From Ridgeia piscesae (taxonomy: Eukaryota > Annelida > Polychaeta > Sabellida > Siboglinidae): DNA of 64,000 nucleotides. Both the position numbers and the translations under genes were made by a program. The notes under the pieces were generated by a model. That model ran no database searches. It was not told where the DNA came from and was given only the letters and a program-made list of their open reading frames with translations. Positions 37,380-48,465 of the stretch are shown here, piece by piece (the stretch's first letter is position 1; each line of letters starts with the position of its first letter). The stretch lies in NCBI GenBank assembly GCA_025642075.2, contig JAODUO010000186.1, positions 300,001 to 364,000 on the forward strand, written 5' to 3'.

Positions 37380-38020
37380 CAATCTACCAGTGCGTACGAC
37401 CATTAACTTGAAGCGTAGTTGCCACCATGCATTACCGGTACATATCCGTCATACCGGCTAAAACAAATCACGATAGGAGACTGTTTACGTCCTTCCGCTG
37501 TTTCTTCGCTATCTGTGCCAGCGCGATCTCACCGTTAGAGATTTCACCGTTTACTCTACCCAGAGTAAAAACCAACAGGACCAAGAACTGTTTCATTAAC
37601 TGGTGTCTGTTCAACCAAAAGAACTCACAGTGACTCTTAACAAACTTTCGTGCATGCTGATATGGATATGTGTAAAATATTGTAAAGCCTTAATTTATTT
37701 TTATATCTATTTATTTTAATGTTTTAAACTATTTATTATTTTTTAATAAGTTTAGTAAAATACATTGACTTGTCGGCGTAACATTTTAACATAAAATATG
37801 TTTTAATGTCTTAAATTATTTTAATTAGTTTTATAGATACATATCGTATATTCTCTACATTATAATTTATATTTACGCTAATGTCTTAAATTATATATTA
37901 TTTGAATCTATTTTAACAAATATACTTTGCGTGTTTTATGTACCCATTTCAATCTTTTTGATTGCCCAGAGAGAGTGAAATAAATTATTATTATTATTAT
38001 TAATAAAATTAAAAACTACA
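37380..38020. other. AT-rich stretch ending in (ATT)n, possible retroelement tail
   Basis: A long T/A-rich segment ends in GAGAGTGAAATAAATTATTATT and further ATT triplets, which resembles the triplet tails of some non-LTR retrotransposons. No protein similarity is visible, so this is only a possibility. Confidence 0.25.
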
Positions 38021-38625
38021 CTTATTTTTCTCGAGTGCTTCCTGTTGCCACAGTGGAGCTTGTGGCGCTTGCACCGAGCTGTAGTGTAGACATCCAGCCT
38101 TTGGTTTTGTCAGATGAAATTTAGACCCGCGTATGGAAGTCTCATCGGATCATTACTTCACGGAACACCGGCATCACTAAGTTTCACTCACGTTTAGTGA
38201 ATACTCTGTCAGTCACTACATTGTCTCGTCATGGTTATTTCGGAAGACTCGACATAATAACATCAAATAACTTGTTTGACGTCGAAACCTTCGAATATGA
38301 TGCCCAAATAAAGGGGTTGGTCAATTTTAAAATCGCTAGGTAGTATTAAACTGGTAAACAGATATATGGATACCTCAGAATGGTGATATTATAAATGCAA
38401 GTCGAAATATGTATTTTCACTTGGTCTAACACTGAAGCAGAACAATGTCCCAAGAGCGACAGAGAGAGTCTTCCTGGTTCCTACATTTTGCCGTAATTTA
38501 TTCAATTTTTATTAGTCTTAAAAAAATTTTTTAAAAACCTTAATTTTTATTTTTATTTATTTATTATTTTTATACAACTGAATCAACTTCTTTTATGTAT
38601 TTATTTTGCATTATATATGTTTATT

Positions 38626-38677
38626 TGTGTGTGTGTGGATATGTGTTGTTTGTGTGTGTGTGTGTGTGTGTGTGTTG

Positions 38678-38743
<66 letters not shown>

Positions 38744-38760
38744 TGTGTGTGTGTGTGTGT
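38626..38760. repeat. (GT)n microsatellite
   Basis: About 120 bp of GT with single interruptions (TTGTTG, TAG), located 130 bp from the splice donor at 38890. Confidence 0.97.
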
Positions 38761-38890
38761 CTTATGTTAACACCATGAACGCTCTGGATTTGGCGCTAAT
38801 AAACATTATTATCATTGCCTCTGGGAACATAATCGGCCAGATGGTGGCCATTACAAATCTCAATGTCCACCCCGTATTGTCCAGTCTTAC

Positions 38891-39078
38891 CTGCAGCATC
38901 TCGGCCGCTCCGGCTTCTAACGCTGCCGACGGAGCCAGCGTCGACGTCCGAGCCTGCTGCGGCCACGTTGACCACAGGCACGTTGACCTCGACGTTGACG
39001 GCGGGTGAGGCCGACTCGGTGAAGGAGGGAGGACAGTAGCACTGGCTTGACGATGGTCTTCACTTGGTTCGTGCCGCG
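38891..39078 (-). CDS. Unc-89: Unc-89 exon after kinase 1, frame switch inside
   Basis: After a good acceptor (TTGTCTCCAG) the phase-0 frame reads RGTNQVKTIVKPVLLS, which continues the basic kinase tail, but it later meets a stop. The next frame then reads PPSFTESASPAVNVEVNVPV and on through VAAAGSDVDAG to SGRDAA, with the GC-rich third positions of this gene, and ends in phase 1 at CTGCAG/GTAAGA. A single extra base in the C-rich stretch near 39030 would reconcile the two. It could be an assembly error, a real frameshift allele, or an alternative acceptor (AAGCCAG) near 39033. Confidence 0.55.
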
Positions 39079-39395
39079 CTGGAGACAACGACCGGCGAGT
39101 TACGTTGGAGCGAACGGGTGGACCACACACGATGTGTCGAGGGTAGTGTTTGCAGCAGGACAAAAGGAGTATTGTAATAAGTTACCTTTGTGCTTTAGTC
39201 AGAATGACATTTGCGTTAACGCAAGAAGTTATTTTCATTTTTAGTTTGAGATGTGTTACTTTAGAATCGTAACGTATGAGTTATATTTCTGATACATGGC
39301 ATATAGGTTTCATAGTTGCTTGCCGTAAGATCAAATAAATAAAGCTTGCTTTGCCGTTTTCAACATGCAATGTACATTTCATGTCAAATAGGGAT

Positions 39396-39398
39396 ATG

Positions 39399-39446
<48 letters not shown>

Positions 39447-39510
39447 TATATAGTATGTATGTATGTATGTATGTATGTATGTATGTATGTAGTATGTGTG
39501 TGTGTGGTGG

Positions 39511-39549
<39 letters not shown>

Positions 39550-39555
39550 ATGTGT
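39396..39555. repeat. (TA)n, (GTAT)n and (GTGC)n microsatellites
   Basis: About 48 bp of TA is followed by ATGT tetramers and then CGTG tetramers, in the intron after kinase 1. Confidence 0.97.
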
Positions 39556-39918
39556 GTACATCCTTTAACTGATAAATTATCCATTACAAATATTTATTTT
39601 GATGTAATAAATAAATACCTAAGGTACGCAGATACGCTTGACACGGCGTATGTAGAAGGTTTGTAAGATATACTTTATTATGTCAACGACTACAATGGAT
39701 GTTTCGTCGTGAAAATCCGATTAATCGAAACAAGACATCTCACGATAACCCGTAACAAAACTCGCAGCGTGTAGCTGTATGTTAACGCATACTTAATAAA
39801 ATAAGTATCTTGTAAAACAATTTCGTGTTGTGTCATTCGAAACAAAACCACGAATCCTACCAATGTTTGTGTTTACCACGGTTCTCGATTACGAGTTATG
39901 CACGGTTTGTCGACCCAC

Positions 39919-40042
39919 CTCGATCTTGCGCCTGAACAAGTACGCCCGCAGATTGTCGAGGTTGATCTTGTCTCCCAGTCCACGGTGGTTCGCCAGGTTG
40001 ATGAAAGGGTGACGTAGGGCGTCAGTGGCTGTCATACGCTTC
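39919..40042 (-). CDS. Unc-89: Unc-89 exon: end of kinase 1
   Basis: The exon encodes KRMTATDALRHPFI and a basic C-terminal tail ending LRAYLFRRKIE. It has a CTCTCACAG acceptor and an ATCGAG/GTGGGT donor in phase 0. The tail may act like the regulatory C-terminal segments of this kinase class; that is inference. Confidence 0.9.
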
Positions 40043-41629
40043 CTGTGAGAGACAACACGACAACTGTTACTCAAACTATACCTTCACAAGCCACGTGGAA
40101 TCTGAAAGTGGAACTGAACAAAACAGTGGCATTGCAACACGCGTAATGGGACATATTCACCACCGGCAGGGGTCGCTGCGCTACGCTACTATCCCTGGCC
40201 GACCGTCATCGTAAAGACGGTGAGTGAACGGAGTCGAACTATAACATTTTAGCAGTTGACTTCGCCAGTTTCTACTGCGTCAGCCGTTTGAACAGCGCAA
40301 ATACCCGTCCGAATTTGAAGACGGATACACAACTGGTGGCAATCCCATTCATGTCCTAAACATTGCACGTAACGTGGGCTGTGTGTAGCTGAAATCACCC
40401 AAAATATTAGCTCACGTGACCGGAGGCCGACCGCAGCCCTAGTGGACGATTTCATTAGTTGACGTTAAAATAGGAGTTGTTTGAAAGGGGTAGAGACGAG
40501 TTGGTACTGACGTAATCAGACGCAGCGACCCCTGGCGTGCGATGATGATGGTCACGTGCATGCCGCGTCCGATTGCGTATTTCACTACGCCACCGAATAC
40601 AATGACGGCGGAATGCACGCCGAAACAATTTATCAGTTCTACGTATAGTCTCTGCACTCATAGATGTCTTCTGTATATCACACGTACACGTGTTTACTGC
40701 TCTCACAGGTCACATACATTTGGACGTAACCTTTCTCACACGTTGACATTTGTAGCTTCTGTAAATATGTTCGACTTGCCGCGTGTTTGTCGATATACAT
40801 TTACAACGACGAAGACGTGTGTAACACGTAGTGGTAAAGGTTACGGCATTTTGTTATCACAGCGGGCCAACGCACGGAGAACCAGACATTGTGGATCTGT
40901 TCTGAAACGTACCCTAGAGATAACTTATAACAAGCGAAATGCGTCACTGAAGATTAAACCGAACGATTATTTTTTAAAGACAGGTTAACAACACATATCA
41001 AGTTCAATATCGGGGTTATGTATCTAAGATACGTGTGTTCAGGTGCACAGCAAGCACTAATGGCGGATTAGAAGATACACAAAGCCGAACGTAATATTAA
41101 ACTTCAACAGACGATCGTATCGCAGTGCGTGTCGCTTTATACAATAAAATGAAAACAATTACTGGGTTTTTCCTAAACATACTGTATTATCACTACGAAA
41201 ACACACAAATGTCGTTTATCACCTACGCTCGACGAGCTGCAAGCAAATTCATTCTACGCACACAGTGGAGACTTCCGGTAGAACCGATTTTAAGGGTCAC
41301 ATACCACGCATGGAATGTAGTAGCCACACCATCGAACCATCAATCAAGATAATTTGGGTTTCGAACTCTGTGAGGAGATTCATTCACTCTGTGTTGTTTC
41401 TATTCACTTAACTCTACGAATGATTACCTGGCTGTAGACAGTAGTGGACGCGGTGTACAAATACTCTTCGCGCATCAATGGTTCACTGCTTCCCATAGAA
41501 GACGACACGGTGGTCGACTGGACGGGTCAGCCAGGGAGTGAAGTGTAAAGTACGTTGCACAACCCCATGGACTTACATTGGGGTACATGACAATTATATT
41601 TTAATTAGCCGGCTCTGCACAGAACGTAC

Positions 41630-41782
41630 CTGGGGTCCTTGACGAGCAGCTTCGAGATGAAACCCTTCGCCTCGGGCGAGATGTTGGCGAACGCCTTCTC
41701 GTCAAAGTTCCAGTCGGCCGCCTTCACAGCGAGTAGAGTCTCCCGGGGCGTGGCTGCGTGCATCGGCGACACCCCGCTCAGT
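41630..41782 (-). CDS. Unc-89: Unc-89 exon: kinase 1 C-lobe
   Basis: This exon encodes LSGVSPMHAATPRETLLAVK, then DWNFDEKAFANISPEAKGFI and SKLLVKDPR, typical of helices F to H of titin-like kinases. It starts and ends in phase 2. The final arginine codon (AG/G) is the conserved DPR of helix H. Confidence 0.9.
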
Positions 41783-41968
41783 CTGTGACACCAACACATA
41801 GAGCGTCTTTACGTGTGACACCAACACACAAAACGTCCTTATGTGTGACACCAACACACAAAACGTCCTTATGTGTGACACCAACACACAAAACGTCCTT
41901 ATGTGTGACACCAACACACAAAACGTTCTTATGCGTGACACCAACACACACAACGTCCTCACGTGTGA
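41783..41968. repeat. 30-bp tandem repeat abutting a splice acceptor, about 6 copies
   Basis: The unit contains GTGACACCAACACACAAAAC and GTCCTTAT. On the minus strand it reads TTGGTGTCACAC, while the real acceptor at the array's end reads TTGGTGTCACAG. The array therefore begins at the exon boundary itself. Confidence 0.92.
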
Positions 41969-42425
<457 letters not shown>

Positions 42426-42428
42426 ATG

Positions 42429-44096
42429 TCCTTACAACGTCGCTAGCCGAACACCCCTCGTACCTCGTCGGTAATCAACCGAAACACGCGCCTTTTCTTA
42501 CCCATAAACTTGACGTGTTAACACCCCTCCCCCTTCATGTCTACCTGAATAGACGACCTCGCCTAAGTTGTTGCCCGTTGTATCTACGGTGATGTATCGG
42601 TCACAATTACGGCGACGTACCCACCTTTACGCCGTTGCGTATGTTGCCATACAATCTGCATTTTCGTACGCCTCGCCAAGGGAAATTTGCCCAAGCGAGC
42701 GAACAGGCGAATAGTGTCTATATAAATATATGTAAACAGCGGGGTCACTTTGACTGTTTATAATGGGCCGCTAAATCACTCGCGTGAACACAGTTTACTC
42801 GTTGTATGTACACAGCGTCTTGTTCCATCGTCCACGCAACGCGTTAACCGACCCCATTCGATCTGTTGACAGCTTTTGTAGGAGATCAGACGGGTATCAT
42901 GCTCAACACAAACAGGAGGACTAGGCTGAAGACTGCGTATATCATGTTATACTGAGACGGTGTAGTCCGATCCGTTATCCCGTGCCGTGGTCCAGATTCG
43001 TCACAAATCGGCCGAATCCGGGACCGCGACGGTAGCGCGCCAGGATTCTCAGTTGTTACTAACGTAGTTTCTGTGACTACTACATCAGATTTTCAAATAC
43101 AATTGCTTTTAGCAATTTTTATAATAAAAATGGATGCGCGGTATGCGTTTTGAGGAAACTCGGTGTGACGTATGTCACCAACCTACGCCAGAGCAGATAA
43201 AAGCAGGCCGTGCTCTTGCGCGCGCATGCGAAGTATGCGTTTGCCAAATTTGAACCCGGCCGAATCTGGGACCACAACACCGGTACTTACCAGCGTGGTA
43301 AATTCAACACATCACGAAAAACAAACGTCTTTGATGAGATCACTTAAATGTTTACAATACTCACTATTTTTCGTCACATCAACGTCGATTATAGAAGGCA
43401 AAATGATACAAGAAACCCAAACGTCATACAGTATTATAATATACATAAACCAACTACTGGATCGCAATGGAAACAGGAGACAGGCAAAAACATGTAAAGA
43501 AAACGTGTCTGGTAATTGTATGTATCGAACCATTACAGCGAGGTGCACTGCATGGGTCGGACCAGCCATAACTAGTCAGAAACTTTTACAAATTTACAAT
43601 TTACACGTGATGTCGGTCATCGTGCTCGCAGCTTTAAATTAAAAAAAAATAATACGACAAGAAAGAGATTTTAAAAGTGGTATATGGAGGAGACGTTAAC
43701 AAATGGCATAACACGGAAGATCTCATAATGATAATACTAATTAGGTAAATTCTACTGCGTCTAAATCCTTAGAAACCAAGCTCCGAGGCAAGGGTAAATT
43801 GATCTCAGAATCAATAAACAATTCTCGCTGTCATCAGATTAATTGATAGGCCAGGCAGCTATGGTGGATAGGCAGATTGTTTAACAGTGTCTTTAATTGA
43901 CGGCGGAATTTAGCAATATTTTCAACTGATTTAAAACTAGGAGGAAGCCTGTATTAGACAGAGTAAACACAAAGTCCAAATATTAGTATTGCCTTTAGGG
44001 ACACAAATTAAATCAGAAGAACTAGACGATCGAAGCTGAACAGGTTTTCTTACAGGAGTAACCAATGAATGTAAGATCTGGACGTCGTGGACTCAC
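42429..44096 (-). other. Intron inside kinase 1, no exon seen
   Basis: This is AT-rich sequence holding a copy of a dispersed repeat at 43799-43875. An open frame at 43172-43642 has no recognisable similarity and no coding bias. Confidence 0.5.
43799..43875 (-). repeat. Dispersed repeat family C, copy 3 (inverted)
   Basis: The reverse complement contains CTATCCACCATAGCTGCCTG, TCTGATGACA and TTGTTTATTGATTCTGAGAT, matching the copies at 27645-27766 and 30535-30601. Confidence 0.6.
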
Positions 44097-44296
44097 AGAA
44101 TGTAGGTGGTGATGCCGACACTCCACAGGTCTGCGGCGGGCGTGACCGGATCCTCCGCCGCCACCTCAGGCGCCGTGAACTCCGGGGTGCCGTACTTGAC
44201 GTGCAGCGTGCGGGCCGCGCTGTAGCGCCGAGCGTAGCCGAAGTCGATCACCTTCAGCTGGTCTGTCGACGGACTCAACAGGAACAGGTTCTCCGG
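44097..44296 (-). CDS. Unc-89: Unc-89 exon: kinase 1 activation segment
   Basis: Starting PENLFLLSPSTDQLKVIDFG, this exon holds the Mg-binding DFG and then YARRYSAARTLHVKYG, followed by TPEFTAPEV (the APE motif) and DLWSVGITTYI. All catalytic motifs are intact. It starts in phase 0 and ends in phase 2 (ATT CT/GTGAGT). Confidence 0.9.
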
Positions 44297-44963
44297 CTGC
44301 AACAGAGAAGTCGGCTCCGTCAGCGCCGGGTGTCACAGCCAATTCTTCTAGGAAGTTGTCCGCCCATTACTTCGCCACAAAATTGTTATATATGTAAGAC
44401 AAATGGAACGTTTGTATAAGCAGACATTTTATAATACATCACAGTACACTGTTATTTGCTACAGTTAGTACATTAGATTACAATTGAGATTATATTTTAT
44501 TTGTTCAGTTAACATTAACTGACGATATGACGTCAGAGCGGGATTAGACAGTAGAGTGTATGATTTGTTATCTGTAATTGATGGTATTACTTTGTAAGCC
44601 AATCTTCTTGTACCTACATTAAATTATAGTTACTTAATTATTATCATTGTATACTAAAATGTTACTCATTTTATCCAGCAGGTGATTGTGATTATACTAA
44701 TTATGATTGTGAATGCAGGGCAGGCTAGTTTTTGTTGTTACATTACAACAATTCTAATCAATAATTATTATCTTGATTTGCTATTATCATTATATAGCAA
44801 CTGTAATACATGTATACGTAGGTATTCGTCATGTGGTCAGCACGACAGCAATCTTCTAGATCTTAGCGCTCGTCCCCAAGAGTAATCATTACGTATACTT
44901 ACAATGGTGTATCTACTGTATTATTATATACACAGTTGATCTGAAATAATTAAATAAAATATA

Positions 44964-45090
44964 TATCTCTCTCGCTCGCGCGCGCTGTCCCTGTCTCCCT
45001 CCCCCCTCTCTCTCTCTCCCTCCCTCCCTCCCTCCCTCCCTCCCCTCTCTCTCCCTCCCTCTCTCTCTATGTCTGTCTGTCTCTCTCTTC
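44964..45090. repeat. CT-rich low-complexity tract
   Basis: This is a run of CTCTC, CCCT and CTGT motifs on the plus strand, GA-rich on the minus strand. Confidence 0.9.
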
Positions 45091-45626
45091 TGTTTCCCTC
45101 CCATGTGCCTTGGAGAAGAGTCTTGGCTTCCTTTCCCCCGTGTTGTCAACAGTTCCTCGTAAGGGCTTGTCAAAGCTAATCTTCGTATAAAACAATTTTA
45201 AAACTGAGTTTTTTTCTATTGCCTATTCCAAGTAGTCAACTACATACGACAACAAATGATCTACTCGTAACATTTTATGTCTGTTATAACTGTACTTTCC
45301 ATGTTTCGATTTTTTTATTACTATGCGTCAACCAGCTCTTTACACTGTTTATTATTTTAAATAATCTATTTTATAGTTGTATTTAATTCATACCGTTTTA
45401 TGTGTTTATCTTACATGGATTCGTATCGGACGTAAGATAAATTGCGATATTTTTTATTAACGAGTATCTACTGGACACAACACGTGACAAACGGAGTATA
45501 TGCGGTGATATCACGGGTAGTTCAGAGCGTCGGACAATCAACTGAACAATTCCTCGTTTGAATACGCCTCCTACCGTTTTTTAACTTTGAGCAAGTTCGT
45601 TCATACCCCATTGCTCCAGTTTTCCA

Positions 45627-46245
45627 GACACCGTGTCAAACTGTCCTTATGAGGCACCGTGTCAAACTGTCCTTATCAAGCACCGTGTCAAACTGTCCTT
45701 ATGAGACACCGTGTCAAACTGTCCTTATGAGGCACCGTGTCAAACTGTCCTTATGGGGCACCGTGTCAAACTGTCCTTATGAGGCACCGTGTCAAACTGT
45801 CCTTATGAGACACCGTGTCAAACTGTCCTTATGAGGCACCGTGTCAAACTGTCCTTATGAGGCACCGTGTCAAACTGTCCTTATGAGGCATCGTGTCAAA
45901 CTGTCCTTATGAGGCACCGTGTCAAACTGTCCTTATGAGGCACCGTGTCAAACTGTCCTTATGAGGCATCGTGTCAAACTGTCCTTATGAGGCACCGTGT
46001 CAAACTGTCCTTATGAGGCATCGTGTCAAACTGTCCTTATGAGGCATCGTGTCAAACTGTCCTTATCAGGCACCGTGTCAAACTGTCCTTATCAGGCACC
46101 GTGTCAAACTGTCCTTATGAGGCACCGTGTCAAACTGTCCTTATGAGGCATCGTGTCAAACTGTCCTTATGAGGCACCGTGTCAAACTGTCCTTATGAGG
46201 CACCGTGTCAAACTGTCCTTATCAGGCACCGTGTCAAACTGTCCT
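45627..46245. repeat. 26-bp minisatellite, about 24 copies
   Basis: The unit is CACCGTGTCAAACTGTCCTT plus ATGAGG, with ATCAGG, ATGAGA, ATGGGG and CATCGTG variants. It lies in the intron between kinase 1 exons, just before dispersed repeat copy B. Confidence 0.97.
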
Positions 46246-46280
46246 AAAAGTGTCCATATCTGGGGACCGTTTCACTACGC

Positions 46281-46516
46281 TAAAAGCTCTTAAAGAAAAT
46301 TCATCATTAAACGAAATCCGTTAATAAATTAAATGATTCTTTTCACAACGCAAATATCCATTGTCGTTTTACCGAGGACACTATATCCATGACTCATCAG
46401 TGACACAGTCCGACTGGCGTGTCATTGTACTGACAGTTTTCACGTATACAAGATAACTATTAATGATCAAAATTCGGTTAAATATGCAATAGTGAGTTTA
46501 AGAGCTCTTAACAACG
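46281..46516. mobile_element. Dispersed repeat copy B (MITE-like, with TTAAGAGCTCTTAA end)
   Basis: This segment of about 235 bp is similar to 20476-20693. Both start with AGCTCTTAAAG or AATTCTTAAGG followed by AAAATTCATCATTAAA. They share AATATCCATTG, TCCATGAC, CATCAGTGACAC and CGTGTCAT, and end with TTTAAGAGCTCTTAACAACG. Near-palindromic ends suggest a non-autonomous DNA element. No protein is encoded. Confidence 0.7.
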
Positions 46517-47296
46517 GTTATGAAACGATTTCTGAATAACGATCCTTGGACTACATTTAAGTTACGCTGGTGACGTGTGAACACACGCGTGTTGTGAGCG
46601 ACTCTCACTAGACTAGACGACGGCACAGCAAAGTACTCGAGACCTCCAGCCAGACCGAGTAGAGTTACAGTAAGCACTTCACAACGTTTGTCATTGTACG
46701 CTTTGTAATATCTCGACGCGCAATGATGCAATCTTCTTCCTGGTATCGGCTGGTGGCTAACTCCTTCTCGACTTCATCGACTTCAACGCTGATGACATTC
46801 GGTTCGAATTCGTGGTTTCGTGTGATATGTGAGAACTACGTCCATTTTGTGGAAGAAAAACTTATCTGTGTGAGAGAAACCGTTATTTTAATATATTTTC
46901 AACGCAACATACCTGCCATGCAGTACACTTATTCTCTGTAGCGTAACTTCCCTGTCAAATCGAACACTTTGCGTGACTAACCAGGATGGACTTTGAAAAT
47001 ACCAAGAGCGAAGCACGAAACACCCCATCCGTGTAACCGTAGGCACACACCATTGTTCGCTTCTGATAACGGACATTACAATGGCGCCCGGAGACATTCT
47101 CTTCCTATACAGCTTACTACACAGTGTAGGCTAACGCACTGTATCAATTACAACTTCCTCTTCGTTCGCGTACATACAACATACTATTAACTCACGACAC
47201 CCTTTCTTCTCCTGGCAGATGTAATCGAAAACGCAACATAGTCCAATCCGTGTCTATTGCGTATTCATCGAACGTTGTAATTCAACTGACAATAAC

Positions 47297-47297
<1 letters not shown>

Positions 47298-47350
<53 letters not shown>

Positions 47351-47352
47351 CG
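47298..47352. repeat. (GT)n microsatellite
   Basis: About 50 bp of GT dinucleotides, followed by GCGCGCG, in the intron between two kinase 1 exons. Confidence 0.97.
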
Positions 47353-48326
47353 CGCGCGTGTGCATCCATGTGTGTATACGTATACCAATGAATACATTAA
47401 AACATTTACCCCAATGAATTTCACAATAAGCTTTTATTAACATCTGATTTGTTTTTAGGTTGAACCACGTTAATCAATACTACATATCTGCTGGAGTTCT
47501 TGCTGCACAACGAACATGTGGGTGGCAGATGTAATCGAACTGCTAAATTGTCAGTAATTGGTCGCCAACTGACACACGCCTGCCCCAAACTCGACGGGGT
47601 CGTTTAGAAATGCGGGTACGACTATCGTTTATCGCAACGCCTCAGTGACCAGCATCCACTGTTCTATGGGTTGCTTCGAGTCGGGTGTAGCTCGAGAAAC
47701 ATTCATCATTCGTCTGACGTGGGTCAACGCAGGGCATACACGACCACAACAACGACGCCGTCTCAACTGACCACGTTTCTCACGTGTACCTTTCTCTCGA
47801 TGAAAACGACGACATTGTCAAAACGCCAATCTGTCACGTTCAAAAGAGATGTACGCGACAAACAGGTGATGAGGCGGTTCTGGCGAAACGTGCAGACCAG
47901 TGCATGTGGGCCAGGGCAACAATGAGGCCGCCAACATTGTCTATACAAGCGCTAGGTGAAAGGATAGCGCAACCAAGCTGTGCGTACACACGCGTTTTAG
48001 CAGAACGGCCTGCAGGGGGTAGTTTTGTTTTTGTACGAGCCAGACGATATCAATATGTTCACACCGAAACACCACATCTTATGCTGACCCAGTAAACGCA
48101 ACGATACTAAGTTGAACCATATTAATTTTATAAACTGTTCCAATACGATTTTGATGCAGCTCAGACCAAGATAGAACAGTTTACACGGAATGCCGCATTG
48201 TTGAAATATGTACATCGAGGCACATGACGCAGCTACTGCTTTGGAATACGTTAACAAAAACAGTGCAATTTCGACACGGTTGACAACTGTTACGGTATAT
48301 TGATACAAGTCTGTGTTTCACCGTAC

Positions 48327-48465
48327 CTTGATGTCGAGGTGGACCACGTTGTGACTGTGCATGCACTCGACCGCCTGCAGGACTTGTTGTAGGTAGAAGG
48401 CGCACTCGCTCTCTGTCAGACTGTCCTCACTTAGCAGCCGCGGCACCAGCTCTCCGCCCGTCACG
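48327..48465 (-). CDS. Unc-89: Unc-89 exon: kinase 1 hinge to catalytic loop
   Basis: The exon encodes VTGGELVPRLLSEDS, helix E (FYLQQVLQAVECMHSHNVV) and the catalytic loop HLDIK. The catalytic aspartate is present in the HLD form usual for titin-like kinases. The acceptor is GCGGAG before a single C, and the donor is ATCAAG/GTACGG in phase 0. Confidence 0.88.

Noticed and set aside
43172..43642. 156-codon open frame on the plus strand
   Set aside because: No recognisable domain, no coding bias and an AT-rich intron context.
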